From assembly GCA_020438595.1 (NCBI GenBank), contig JAGQUI010000118.1, forward strand, positions 1 through 7,875: a DNA stretch of 7,875 nt. Reading direction: 5' to 3'. The notes under the pieces are model-generated. The model did no database searches and had not been told where the DNA came from. It saw only the letters and a program-made list of their open reading frames with translations. Shown piece by piece: positions 1-6,550 of the stretch; the first letter of the stretch is position 1, and every line of letters starts with the position of its first letter. Origin of the DNA: Propionibacteriaceae bacterium (GTDB lineage Bacteria > Actinomycetota > Actinomycetes > Propionibacteriales > Propionibacteriaceae). A program made the position numbers and the translations under genes.

Positions 1-765
1 CTGCACCCGGGCGGCCAGCACCATGCCGGCCAGGCCGGCGAGGAAGCCGGACAGGGTGAAGATGCCCAGCGTGAGCATCTTGATGTTGATGCCGGACACC
101 CGGGCGGCCTGCTCGTTGCCGCCGAGGGCGTAGGTGTGGCGGCCGAAGCGGGTGTAGTTCAGCGCGAAGTGTGCCACCACTCCCACGAGCAGGAGCAGGA
201 AGATCGGCATCGGGATGAACAGGAAGTCACCGCTGCCCAGGAAGTTGAACTCCGGGGTCAGGTAGGACACCGGCCGTCCGTTGTCGGCGTAGATGTTCGC
301 CGCACCACGCGCCGCGGTCATCATGCCCAGGGTGGCGATGAACGGCGGGATGCCGAACCCGGCCACCAGGCCGCCGTTGATCGCGCCGAGCAGCGCGCCG
401 ATGCCGAGGCCGGCCAGGAGCGCCACGATGATCGGCAGGCCCTGGAGGCCGGGGAACAGCAGCTTGGGCGCGGTCGGCAGCTGGGCGAGGCTGGCCGAGA
501 CCACCGCCGACATGGCGACGATCGAGCCGACCGACAGGTCGATGCCGTTGATGATGATCACGAAGGTCATGCCGGTCGCGATGATCCCGATCGGCGCGAT
601 CTGGTTGACCACGTTGATCAGGTTGGACGGCTGGATGAACGAGCCCTCGCTGAGGATCGTCATGATGATGATGAACAGGATCAGGATGCCGACGATCGCG
701 TACTTCTTGATGAAGCCGCCCCAGTCGAACCTGGCGGTCTTGGCCTCTGTGGCAGTGCTGGTCAT
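1..765 (-). CDS. CUT2-family sugar ABC transporter permease, 3' end cut by window edge
   Basis: Membrane-spanning subunit of a ribose/inositol-type ABC importer (RbsC family). The frame is open from the ATG at 765 to the window edge, giving 255 residues; the family usually has about 320-350, so the C-terminal quarter is missing. Hydrophobic segments are visible at about residues 22-38, 56-74, 80-94, 110-135, 140-156, 181-202 and 230-251. Two family hallmarks are present: NGIDLSVGS at 73-81 and ALGGNEQAARVSGI at 213-226, the latter in the cytoplasmic loop that normally contacts the ATPase. The gene starts 15 bp after the ATPase stop, and the whole gap (GAGGAATCGGAAGAA) is purine-rich and acts as ribosome binding site, so the two genes are co-transcribed. 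Family assignment is firm. Substrate (inositol or a related polyol) is inferred only from the neighbouring iol genes. Confidence 0.95.
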   Translation of the reverse strand, partial: MTSTATEAKTARFDWGGFIKKYAIVGILILFIIIMTILSEGSFIQPSNLINVVNQIAPIGIIATGMTFVIIINGIDLSVGSIVAMSAVVSASLAQLPTAPKLLFPGLQGLPIIVALLAGLGIGALLGAINGGLVAGFGIPPFIATLGMMTAARGAANIYADNGRPVSYLTPEFNFLGSGDFLFIPMPIFLLLLVGVVAHFALNYTRFGRHTYALGGNEQAARVSGINIKMLTLGIFTLSGFLAGLAGMVLAARVQ

Positions 766-780
766 TTCTTCCGATTCCTC

Positions 781-2286
781 TCAGGCCGCACTGGCCGCGG
801 GGCCTGTGGCGAGTTCCATGATGACTTCCTGGGTGGCTTCGGAGCGGTCGACGATGCCGCTCACCTGCCCTTCGTGCATGACCACGATCCGGTCGCTCAT
901 GCCGAGCACCTCGGGCATCTCCGAGGAGACCATGATGATCGCCTTGCCCTGCTGGGCGAGCAGCGACATCAACCGGTGGATCTCCGACTTCGCGCCCACG
1001 TCGATCCCTCGGGTGGGCTCGTCGATCATCAAGATGTCGGGCAGGGTGAGCAGCCAGCGCGAGATCAACACCTTCTGCTGGTTCCCGCCGGACAGGTTCT
1101 GGATCAGCTGGTTCAGCGAAGGCGTCTTCAGCGCCAGCGCCTCGCGCTGGGCCTGGCAGTCCTGCTCGATCCGCTTCACCTGCAACACGCCGCTCGGGCT
1201 GTACTTCGGCAGCGCCGCCATGATCATGTTGTCCCGCACACTCAACACGCCCATGATGCCGGTGAGCTTGCGGTCCTCGGTGAGCAGCGCCAGGTTCGCC
1301 GCGATCGCGTCCTTGGGCTGGTTGATGGCCCGCTTGGTGCCGTTGATGATGATCTCGCCCGACTCGGCCTTGTGCACGCCGAACAGGGTCTCGAGCACCT
1401 CGGTGCGTCCGGCACCCATCAGACCGGCGAAGCCGAGGATCTCGCCCCGGTGCAGCTCGAAGCTCACGTCCCGAACCAGCTTGCCGCGGTTGAGGTTGCG
1501 CACCTCGAGGATCACCTCGCCGATCTCGGCCTCGAGCTTGGGGAACATCTGGGTGAGTTCGCGGCCCACCATCAGGGTGATCAGCTTCTCGCGGTCCAGC
1601 GCGGAGGCGGGCTCCGTGGCCACGTGCTTGCCGTCGCGGAACACCGTCACCTCGTCGGAGATCTTGAAGACCTCGTCCATCTTGTGGGTGATGTAGATGA
1701 TGGCCGTGCCGCTCTCCTTGAGCTGGCCGATCATCCGGTGCAGGTGGGCCACCTCGGTCTCGGTGATCGCCGAGGTCGGCTCGTCCATGATGATGAGCTT
1801 GGAGTCGAAGCTGATCGCCTTGGCGATCTCCACCATCTGCGTCTGCGCGATGCTGAGCGTCTTCATCTGCGCGGCCGGATTGATGTCGATCTCCCACCGG
1901 TCGAACAGCGCCTTCGCGTCCCTGCGCATCCGCTTACGAGAGACGATACCCAGCGTCCCGCGGGGCTCACGACCCAGGTAGATATTCTCCGCAACCTCCA
2001 ACTCGGGCACCGGCGACAACTCCTGATGGATCATCGAGATCCCCATGGCAAGCCCTGCGGCCGTGTTCGGGATCGTCACCTGCTCGCCCTCGAACGTAAT
2101 CGAGCCACCATCGGGCTGGTACATCCCGATCAGCACCTTCATCAACGTCGACTTGCCGGCGCCGTTCTCCCCCATCAGGGAGTGCACCGTGCCGGGCCGG
2201 ACGTTCAGGTCCACGTGGTCCAGCGCATGCACCCCGGGGAAGATCTTGTCAATGCCCTGCATCTGCAGCAGGAACTCGTCACTCAT
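781..2286 (-). CDS. CUT2-family sugar ABC transporter ATP-binding protein (two nucleotide-binding domains)
   Basis: Energises sugar import on the cytoplasmic face of the membrane; RbsA/MglA/IatA-type protein of 501 residues, the usual length. The N-terminal domain has Walker [10 protein letters not shown] at 39-47, Q-loop IHQELS at 86-91, the family's variant signature LSIAQ at 144-148, and Walker B LIIMDEP at 164-170 followed by the H-loop ITHKMDE. The C-terminal domain has a lysine-less P-loop (GLMGAGRTE), a canonical LSGGNQQK signature and Walker B ILMIDEP followed by TRGID. This asymmetry is normal for the family and is not a defect. An in-frame GTG lies directly before the ATG at 2286; AAGGG sits 6 nt upstream of the ATG, so I chose the ATG. 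The gene is 92 bp downstream of the binding-protein gene, with a large hairpin between them, and 15 bp upstream of the permease gene. Confidence 0.96.
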   Translation of the reverse strand: MSDEFLLQMQGIDKIFPGVHALDHVDLNVRPGTVHSLMGENGAGKSTLMKVLIGMYQPDGGSITFEGEQVTIPNTAAGLAMGISMIHQELSPVPELEVAENIYLGREPRGTLGIVSRKRMRRDAKALFDRWEIDINPAAQMKTLSIAQTQMVEIAKAISFDSKLIIMDEPTSAITETEVAHLHRMIGQLKESGTAIIYITHKMDEVFKISDEVTVFRDGKHVATEPASALDREKLITLMVGRELTQMFPKLEAEIGEVILEVRNLNRGKLVRDVSFELHRGEILGFAGLMGAGRTEVLETLFGVHKAESGEIIINGTKRAINQPKDAIAANLALLTEDRKLTGIMGVLSVRDNMIMAALPKYSPSGVLQVKRIEQDCQAQREALALKTPSLNQLIQNLSGGNQQKVLISRWLLTLPDILMIDEPTRGIDVGAKSEIHRLMSLLAQQGKAIIMVSSEMPEVLGMSDRIVVMHEGQVSGIVDRSEATQEVIMELATGPAASAA

Positions 2287-2329
2287 CACGCACCCTTACG
2301 CCCTGTGATCACTTGTTTCCTTGCGCGGC

Positions 2330-2361
2330 ACGGGTGGGTGACCGCGTGGTCACCCACCCGT
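2330..2361 (-). repeat. Perfect 14-bp inverted repeat (hairpin) between binding-protein and ATPase genes
   Basis: ACGGGTGGGTGACC at 2330-2343 and GGTCACCCACCCGT at 2348-2361 are exact reverse complements separated by four bases. In the minus-strand transcript this gives a very stable GC-rich stem with a 4-nt loop, 17 nt after the binding-protein stop codon. No U-run follows it in the transcription direction (next bases GCCGCGCAAGG), so it is not a classic complete intrinsic terminator. A likely role, inferred from similar arrangements in other binding-protein operons, is to protect the upstream mRNA end or partly terminate, so that binding protein exceeds membrane components. An operator is possible but less likely. 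Confidence 0.8.
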
Positions 2362-2378
2362 CCCGATTCAGTATCTAC

Positions 2379-3347
2379 TTACTTGCCTTCGAAGTCGGCC
2401 ATGTTGTCCGGCGTCACCAGCTGGTAGGGGATGTCCACGTAGTCCTCCACCGTCTGGCCGTTGGCCAGATCGACGACCGCGTCGACGCCACCCTTGCCCT
2501 GACCCGCGGCATCCTGGAACACCGTCACCTGCAGGTCGCCGGCCTTCATCGCGGCGAGCGCATCGGCGGTGGCGTCAACGCCGCCCACCAGCACCTTGCC
2601 GCCAGCCATGTTCTTGGCCTTCAGTGCCTGGATCGCGCCCAGGGCCATCTCGTCGTTGTTCGCGCAGATCATGTTGATCTCGGTGCCCGACTGCAGCCAG
2701 TCCTCGGTGATCGACAGGCCCTTGTCGCGGTACCAGTTGCCGGCCTGGGTCTTCACGATCTTCATGCCGGGGTTCTTGGCGACGACGTCCTCACAACCCT
2801 TGGTCCGCAGGATGGCGGCCTCGTTGGCGGGGTCACCCTGCAGGATCGCAACGTTGCCCTTGCCGCCGGCGAGCTTCGCCAGCTGCTCCATCTCGACGGT
2901 GCCCGCGTAGAGGGAGTCGGAGCCGACGTAGGGAACGCCCGAGGGCAGGTCCGACGGCTTGCGGTTCACATAGACCAGCGGGATGCCCGCGCCCTGCGCA
3001 GCGGCCGTGATCGGCCCGGCCGCATCAGTGTCGACCGGGATGACGATGATGCCGTCGACGCCCTGTGAGACGAAGGTCTCGACCTGGCTGAGCTGCACAT
3101 CGGTCTTCTCATCCGCGGCCTGGATGTTGACCTCGACCCCCTTCGCCTTGGCTTCCTCGGTGATCGCGTCTGCGACCTTCTGCAGGAACTGGTCGAGGAT
3201 CGGGAACGTGACACCGATCTTGAGCGTCTTCGCGGCACCGCCTCCGGAGGCGCTGGTACCCGGCGTCGTCGACGAGGAGCACGCGGTGAAGACACTTGCG
3301 GAAGCGAGCACGATCGCCGCTACCTTGAGTCCGAACTTTCTGGCCAT
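2379..3347 (-). CDS. Sugar ABC transporter substrate-binding lipoprotein (inositol-type, predicted)
   Basis: Extracytoplasmic, membrane-anchored solute receptor of the ribose/inositol importer (Peripla_BP_4 / RbsB-like), 322 residues. A basic N-terminus (ARKFGLK) and hydrophobic stretch lead to the lipobox FTAC, with the lipidated cysteine at 23. A Ser/Thr/Gly-rich linker (24-40) precedes the first lobe, which begins KTLKIGVTFP. Family landmarks follow: QGVDGIIVIPVDTDA, PLVYVNRKP, a GDPANEAAILRTKG segment, CANNDEMALGAIQALKA and VGGVDATADALAAMKAG, then VTVFQDAAGQGKGG near the end. The VDTDA and YVNRKP wording recalls inositol-binding proteins more than RbsB, but that is from memory. An AGAGAGGG ribosome site lies just before the ATG. 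It is the first gene of a transporter unit with its own promoter. Ligand is inferred from context. Confidence 0.94.
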   Translation of the reverse strand: MARKFGLKVAAIVLASASVFTACSSSTTPGTSASGGGAAKTLKIGVTFPILDQFLQKVADAITEEAKAKGVEVNIQAADEKTDVQLSQVETFVSQGVDGIIVIPVDTDAAGPITAAAQGAGIPLVYVNRKPSDLPSGVPYVGSDSLYAGTVEMEQLAKLAGGKGNVAILQGDPANEAAILRTKGCEDVVAKNPGMKIVKTQAGNWYRDKGLSITEDWLQSGTEINMICANNDEMALGAIQALKAKNMAGGKVLVGGVDATADALAAMKAGDLQVTVFQDAAGQGKGGVDAVVDLANGQTVEDYVDIPYQLVTPDNMADFEGK

Positions 3348-3395
3348 AATCCCTCTCTCTGATCTAGGGGGACACGGTCTGCCTGGGGATGAAGG

Positions 3396-3407
3396 CTTCG
3401 CGCGAAG
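3396..3407. repeat. 12-bp perfect palindrome in the leader of the binding-protein gene
   Basis: CTTCGCGCGAAG is self-complementary and lies about 50 bp upstream of the binding-protein start codon, inside the predicted leader. It partly overlaps an alternative pairing, CGAAGG at 3403-3408 with CCTTCG at 3420-3425. It could be a small RNA stem or a dimer-binding DNA site; nothing in the sequence decides between these. Confidence 0.4.
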
Positions 3408-3456
3408 GGGGCCCTGGCTCCTTCGTTGTCAACCTGAGGCTTCTCGTATCTTCCAA

Positions 3457-3470
3457 CCACGACTTCGTGG
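3457..3470. repeat. Inverted repeat CCACGA-CT-TCGTGG just downstream of the predicted transcription start
   Basis: Six-base arms separated by two bases. With the -10 element at 3482-3487, transcription should start near 3475, so this palindrome would lie at about +5 to +18. That position suits either a repressor site or a 5'-end mRNA stem. No protein can be assigned from sequence alone. Confidence 0.4.
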
Positions 3471-3481
3471 CCGGTGATTCG

Positions 3482-3510
3482 AAACTACGGTGGGAATGAG
3501 CAGTTGTCAA
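3482..3510 (-). promoter_or_regulatory. Predicted sigma70-type promoter of the ABC transporter genes
   Basis: On the minus strand a perfect -35 hexamer TTGACA (3505-3510) is followed after exactly 17 bp by TAGTTT (3482-3487), which keeps the key T, A and final T of the -10 consensus. The surroundings are clearly more AT-rich than the coding sequence. Transcription would start near 3475 and give a leader of about 130 nt before the binding-protein ATG. The -35 hexamer lies inside a candidate operator (3503-3514), which implies repression by steric block. Confidence 0.65.
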
Positions 3511-3514
3511 GACA
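3503..3514 (-). promoter_or_regulatory. Candidate IolR-like operator overlapping the -35 of the transporter promoter
   Basis: Minus-strand TGTCTTGACAAC. Its first ten bases fit KGWCHTRACA, the motif I recall for the GntR-family inositol repressor IolR of Corynebacterium glutamicum, at every position. The core TGTC-NN-GACA is itself palindromic, and a further GACAA half-site lies alongside on the plus strand (TTGTC, 10 bases, GACAA). A related element, TGTCCTTACAAC, lies at the iolG promoter. The match is seen directly; the regulator's identity is inference, since no regulator gene is in the window. Confidence 0.5.
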
Positions 3515-3545
3515 TATAGACAAGCTGCGGACATTTGGTAGATAA

Positions 3546-3557
3546 CATTCTTACAAC
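3546..3557 (+). promoter_or_regulatory. Weaker third copy of the TTACAAC element upstream of the transporter promoter
   Basis: CATTCTTACAAC shares nine of twelve bases with TGTCCTTACAAC at the iolG promoter, including the run CTTACAAC. It lies about 35 bp upstream of the -35 hexamer, where an auxiliary operator could sit. Because the TGTC half is degraded, it may be a chance match. Confidence 0.25.
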
Positions 3558-3573
3558 ATTGGTCGGACTAGGG

Positions 3574-3617
3574 CAGGAACCAGGGCGCCCCGGCACACGC
3601 GGGACGCTCCGGTCCTG
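3574..3617 (-). terminator. GC-rich hairpin after the second TIM-barrel gene, possible weak terminator
   Basis: GCGCCCCG (3585-3592) and CGGGACGC (3600-3607) form an 8-bp stem with a 7-nt loop; in the minus-strand RNA the single mismatch becomes a G-U pair. Flanking CAGGAACC (3574-3581) and GGTCCTG (3611-3617) can extend it after an internal loop. It starts 13 bp beyond the stop codon of the upstream gene and lies before the transporter promoter, as expected of a terminator. No U-tract follows, so termination may be inefficient or factor-dependent. Confidence 0.4.
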
Positions 3618-3629
3618 ACCCAGGGGGCC

Positions 3630-4562
3630 TCAGCGCACGCCCAGCCCCAGGGACGCGAGGTACTCGCGCGTGGCGATCGCGTTCGGCAGCGGGTAGTCCT
3701 TGGCACAGCCGTACATGTCCTGCTCGCAGATCACGTAGAGCTCCTTGTCCAGGTCGGCCAGGGTCTCGATCAGGTCGTGCATGTCGGGCAGGCCGGCCGG
3801 CGGGGCGACCGAGCAGCCGGACAGGTTGGCCTTCACGAACGGCCAGTCCTCGTCATGCGCCTGCTTCACCACAGCGGGATCCATCGCCTTGATGTGCACG
3901 TACTCGATCCGCTCGGGGTACTTCCGGGCGATCTCCATCGGGTCGCCGCCGCCGTAGACGATGTGGCCGGTGTCGAGGCAGAAGCCGACGTAGTCGGGGT
4001 CGGTGGCCTGGAAGACCCGGTCGATGTCCTCCGGCGTCTCGATGTGGCTGTCCCCGTGCGGGTGCAGCACCATCTTCAGGCCGTAGTCCTCCTTCATGAT
4101 CCGGCCGAGCTTGTTGGCGTTCTCGATGTACAGGTTCCAGGCCGCCGGGGACAGCACCTTGTCGTCGATGTAGCCGCCGGTCTTCTCGTCGCGGTACATC
4201 GGGGGCAGGTGCACGACGTACTCCGAGCCCATCGCGGCGTGGGTCTCCCCCACCGAGCGGAAGAAGGCTTCGGTCTCGGCCCAGGCCTCGGCCTTGTGCA
4301 GGATGCCCCAGCCGGTGCCGGCGACCACGGTGAAGCCGTATTCGTCCATCACCGCCTTGAGCAGCTTCGGGTTGGTCGGAAAGTAGCCGTGGGGCCCGGT
4401 CTCCATGATCGAGAAGCCGGCCTCGGCCATCTCGGCGAGGGCGATGTCCCACGCGATCTGCTTGTCGTCGTGGGGGAACCAGACGCCCCACTGGTCGGGG
4501 CAGACGCCGATGGTCAGCTTGCTGTAGCGGGGGTCGGGATTCACGGCCCTGGATTCAGCCAT
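3630..4562 (-). CDS. Sugar phosphate isomerase/epimerase-like TIM-barrel protein, inositol cluster
   Basis: Cytoplasmic 310-residue protein of the xylose isomerase-like / AP endonuclease 2 TIM-barrel superfamily, which includes IolE, IolI and IolH. Barrel features in order: IGVCPDQWGVWF at 18-29, METGPHGYFPT at 53-63, LHPHGDSHIE at 166-175, CLDTGHIVYGGGDP at 195-208, VHIK at 222-225 and CEQDMYG at 279-285. The His, Asp, His and Glu in the last four are the expected divalent-metal ligands. It resembles the preceding iolE gene but lacks that gene's KDVRKE segment and GEGDIDF loop, having CSVAPPAGLPD there, so it probably does a different step, perhaps inosose isomerisation or epimerisation. An in-frame GTG at 4571 overlaps the previous stop, but AAGGAG lies 8 nt before the ATG at 4562 and abuts the GTG, so I chose the ATG. 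It sits 5 bp after iolE in the same operon. The reaction is unassigned. Confidence 0.9.
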   Translation of the reverse strand: MAESRAVNPDPRYSKLTIGVCPDQWGVWFPHDDKQIAWDIALAEMAEAGFSIMETGPHGYFPTNPKLLKAVMDEYGFTVVAGTGWGILHKAEAWAETEAFFRSVGETHAAMGSEYVVHLPPMYRDEKTGGYIDDKVLSPAAWNLYIENANKLGRIMKEDYGLKMVLHPHGDSHIETPEDIDRVFQATDPDYVGFCLDTGHIVYGGGDPMEIARKYPERIEYVHIKAMDPAVVKQAHDEDWPFVKANLSGCSVAPPAGLPDMHDLIETLADLDKELYVICEQDMYGCAKDYPLPNAIATREYLASLGLGVR

Positions 4563-4567
4563 GGTGG

Positions 4568-5437
4568 TCACTCCTTCGTGGCGATGGACTGGAGCGCGGC
4601 GAGGGACGCGCGTGCGTTGTCGATCGGGCCGCCGCCGGGAACCGGTTCGGCGTCGATCATGATGTCCTGCTCGAGGACGTAGTAGCCGTCGAACCCGGCA
4701 GCGTCCAGCGTCTTCACGATGGCGGCGAAGTCGATGTCGCCCTCGCCGATCGGGGTGAACATGCCGGCCTTGATGCCCTCGGACCAGGTCAGCTCACCGG
4801 TGAGCAGCGTGTCGGTCAGTTCCTTGCGGACATCCTTGGCGTGCACGATGTCCACCCGGTCGGCGAACTCTGCGACGATCCCCACCGGATCACCGCCGCC
4901 GCAGGTGATGTGCCCGGTGTCCAGGCACAGCCCGACCGAGCTGTTCCGCAGCACCCGGTCGATCTCGTCCGCGTTCTGCACCATCGTGCCCCAGTGCGGG
5001 TGCAGGCAGGCGGTCACGCCCTTCGCCGCGCACACCTCGCTGATCCGGTCCAGGTTGCCGAACAGCGTCTGCCAGCCCGACTCGTCCAGCACCGGACGAT
5101 CGTCGTACCCCTCCGCGCCCGACGCTGCGGCCAGGATCAGGTACGACCCGCCCGCGGCCTCGAACGCCGCCAGCTCCGCCTGCACCGCAGGGATCGGATC
5201 GGAATCCGGATCATGCATCACCGCGAGGAAGAACGCCCCCACGGGAGTCAGCCCGAACCCGCCGACAGCCGCGGCCCGGGCCTGCGGCTCGACCGGCAGC
5301 CAGCCCTGCGGCCCGAACTCGGTCGCGGTCAGCCCGATCTGCTTCATCTCCGCCAGCACCCGCTCGGGGTCCATCTGGTAGCCCCACCCGGGCACCTCAC
5401 ACACGCCCCAGCTGATCGGGGCACCTGCGATCTTCAT
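4568..5437 (-). CDS. iolE: Inosose dehydratase-like protein (IolE family)
   Basis: Predicted to dehydrate scyllo-inosose (2-keto-myo-inositol) to the trihydroxycyclohexanedione, the second step of inositol breakdown, in the cytoplasm. The 289-residue TIM barrel has APISWGVCEVPGWGYQ at 6-21, TEFGPQG at 39-45, LHPHWGTMVQ at 145-154, CLDTGHITCGGGDP at 171-184, VHAKDVRKE at 198-206, a GMFTPIGEGDIDF segment at 225-237 and LEQD at 255-258. The KDxR-E segment followed by G-FT-G-G-IDF matches Bacillus subtilis IolE as I remember it, and supports this call over the next TIM-barrel gene. The His, Asp, His and Glu in the listed motifs are probable metal ligands. The ATG lies 11 bp after the iolG stop; the upstream stop TGA is embedded in the ribosome site TGAGGGG, indicating translational coupling. 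If the call is wrong, it would still be a closely related cyclitol isomerase or dehydratase. Confidence 0.88.
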   Translation of the reverse strand: MKIAGAPISWGVCEVPGWGYQMDPERVLAEMKQIGLTATEFGPQGWLPVEPQARAAAVGGFGLTPVGAFFLAVMHDPDSDPIPAVQAELAAFEAAGGSYLILAAASGAEGYDDRPVLDESGWQTLFGNLDRISEVCAAKGVTACLHPHWGTMVQNADEIDRVLRNSSVGLCLDTGHITCGGGDPVGIVAEFADRVDIVHAKDVRKELTDTLLTGELTWSEGIKAGMFTPIGEGDIDFAAIVKTLDAAGFDGYYVLEQDIMIDAEPVPGGGPIDNARASLAALQSIATKE

Positions 5438-5448
5438 CTGCGTTCCCC

Positions 5449-6438
5449 TCAGCCCAGGCCGACGATCGACTGCTGCCGGGCGGCGGTGTCGGCCGCGTCC
5501 GCCAGCGCCAGCGCGGCCTTGCCGTCGAAGATGGACGGCGAGGGGGCCGTGCCGGCCTCGATGCTGGTGATGAAGTGGTCGAGCTCGTTGCGGTAGGCGT
5601 CGGCGTAGCGCTCGAGGAAGAACGGCAGGTACGGCCCGGCCACCTCGGTGCCTGCGGCGCCGTTGAAGCGGATGCCGGTGGTGCGCAGGTTGGTCGCCTC
5701 CAGGGCACCGTTCGGGCCGAAGGCCTCCATGCGCTGGTCGTAGCCGGCCGCACAGACCCGGCTGTTCAGGATAGTGCACACCGCGCCGCTCGCGGTGGTG
5801 AGGGTCACCGTGGCCGTGTCGAAGTCGCCGATCCCGCCGATGTCGTCGATGTAGGCGTGGGCGGAGGTCGCCACCTGGGCGAAGTCGCCGAGCAGGAAGC
5901 GGGCCATGTCGAAGTCGTGGATGGTCATGTCACGGAAGATGCCGCCGGACGCGGTGAGGTAGTTGGCGGGCGGGGCGGCCGGGTCGCGGCTGATGATCGT
6001 GAGCTGGCGCAGGTCGCCGATCTCGCCGGCCTGGACGCGCTGGCGCAGCTCCATCACGCCGGGATCGAAACGGCGGTTGAAACCGACCATCACGCGGTGC
6101 TCGTTGCCTGCAATCGCCGCGATGCACTCGTCGACCCTGGCCATGCTCAGGTCGACCGGCTTCTCGGTGAGCACGGCCTTGCCCGCGGAGATGCCCGCGA
6201 TGATCTGGTCGACGTGGTACGGCGTCGGGGAGCACACCACGACGGCGTCGACGCCCGAGTCGGCGAACACGTCGTCGACGTTCTCGGTGGAGCGGCAGCC
6301 GTAGCCCTCGGCCACCTTCGCCGCCGCACCCGCGACCGGATCGGCGATCAGGGCGAGCTGGGCGCCCGGGTGGGCGGAGACGGTACGGGCGTGGACCTGG
6401 CCAATCCGGCCGGCCCCGATGATCGCGATCCGAAGCAT
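5449..6438 (-). CDS. iolG: Myo-inositol 2-dehydrogenase-like oxidoreductase (Gfo/Idh/MocA family)
   Basis: Predicted NAD-dependent oxidation of myo-inositol to scyllo-inosose, the first catabolic step. The 329-residue protein has an N-terminal Rossmann fold with GAGRIGQ at 8-14 and Asp33 at the end of the second strand, favouring NAD over NADP. EKPVDLS at 92-98 follows, then the substrate domain with GIFRDMTIHDFDMARFLLG. Lys93, Asp170, His174 and Tyr233 align by spacing with the catalytic Lys97, Asp172, His176 and Tyr235 of Bacillus subtilis IolG; the His-to-Tyr distance is identical at 59. The frame extends upstream to 6498, but the Rossmann strand MLRIAIIGAG begins at the ATG at 6438, preceded by a purine-rich GAGAGAAAGAG, so I start there. 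First gene of a three-gene operon with iolE and the second TIM barrel. Substrate could also be scyllo- or D-chiro-inositol, since paralogues of this family differ. Confidence 0.92.
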   Translation of the reverse strand: MLRIAIIGAGRIGQVHARTVSAHPGAQLALIADPVAGAAAKVAEGYGCRSTENVDDVFADSGVDAVVVCSPTPYHVDQIIAGISAGKAVLTEKPVDLSMARVDECIAAIAGNEHRVMVGFNRRFDPGVMELRQRVQAGEIGDLRQLTIISRDPAAPPANYLTASGGIFRDMTIHDFDMARFLLGDFAQVATSAHAYIDDIGGIGDFDTATVTLTTASGAVCTILNSRVCAAGYDQRMEAFGPNGALEATNLRTTGIRFNGAAGTEVAGPYLPFFLERYADAYRNELDHFITSIEAGTAPSPSIFDGKAALALADAADTAARQQSIVGLG

Positions 6439-6493
6439 CGCAGGCTCTTTCTCTCGCAGGGTATGAGGAGGTCTTTCGGGGCCCCGGTACCGC

Positions 6494-6526
6494 GCCACAC
6501 CGAAGGCCCCGTTGCGTCGGTGTGGC
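6494..6526 (-). repeat. 10-bp inverted repeat in the iolG leader
   Basis: GCCACACCGA (6494-6503) and TCGGTGTGGC (6517-6526) are perfect complements around a 13-nt loop. The stem falls inside the predicted iolG leader, about 20-50 nt after the transcription start and about 55 nt before the ATG. GGGGCC at 6477-6482 could pair with GGCCCC in the loop (6505-6510), giving an alternative fold. It may stabilise the 5' end or control read-through; no known riboswitch class is recognisable. Confidence 0.55.
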
Positions 6527-6536
6527 TACAACACTT

Positions 6537-6546
6537 TGTCCTTACA
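6537..6546 (+). promoter_or_regulatory. Candidate IolR-like operator at the iolG transcription start
   Basis: TGTCCTTACA matches nine of ten positions of KGWCHTRACA, the Corynebacterium IolR motif as I recall it, and continues as TGTCCTTACAAC, close to TGTCTTGACAAC at the transporter promoter. The predicted start of transcription (about 6543) lies within it, a position where a bound repressor would block initiation. The likeness is seen directly; the regulator is inferred. Confidence 0.45.
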
Positions 6547-6550
6547 ACTT

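Noticed and set aside
227..1897. 556-codon minus-strand frame spanning the permease and ATPase
   Set aside because: It is a frame-shifted reading of both genes, rich in Arg/Gly/Asp/His, and crosses their boundary; the true frames carry all the family motifs.
781..2286. Loss of the Walker A lysine in the second ATPase domain as a sign of a broken gene
   Set aside because: GAGRTE in the second P-loop position is usual for RbsA/MglA-type double ATPases; the first domain and the second signature and Walker B are intact.
2305..2312. GTGATCAC palindrome near the ATPase ribosome site as a CRP-like operator
   Set aside because: It lacks the spaced TGTGA-N6-TCACA structure, and an 8-bp palindrome is expected by chance at this scale.
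136..2427. 763-codon open frame on the plus strand, plus other long plus-strand frames (3777-4682, 5575-6594)
   Set aside because: They lie antisense to well-recognised genes; their translations are His/Asp/Arg/Gly-rich low-complexity sequence without domains, as expected from a GC-rich gene read on the opposite strand.
3404..3432. Second TTGACA (minus strand, 3427-3432) as a promoter for the binding-protein gene
   Set aside because: The position 17 bp downstream reads CCCTTC, which does not resemble a -10 element; the upstream TTGACA/TAGTTT pair is much better.
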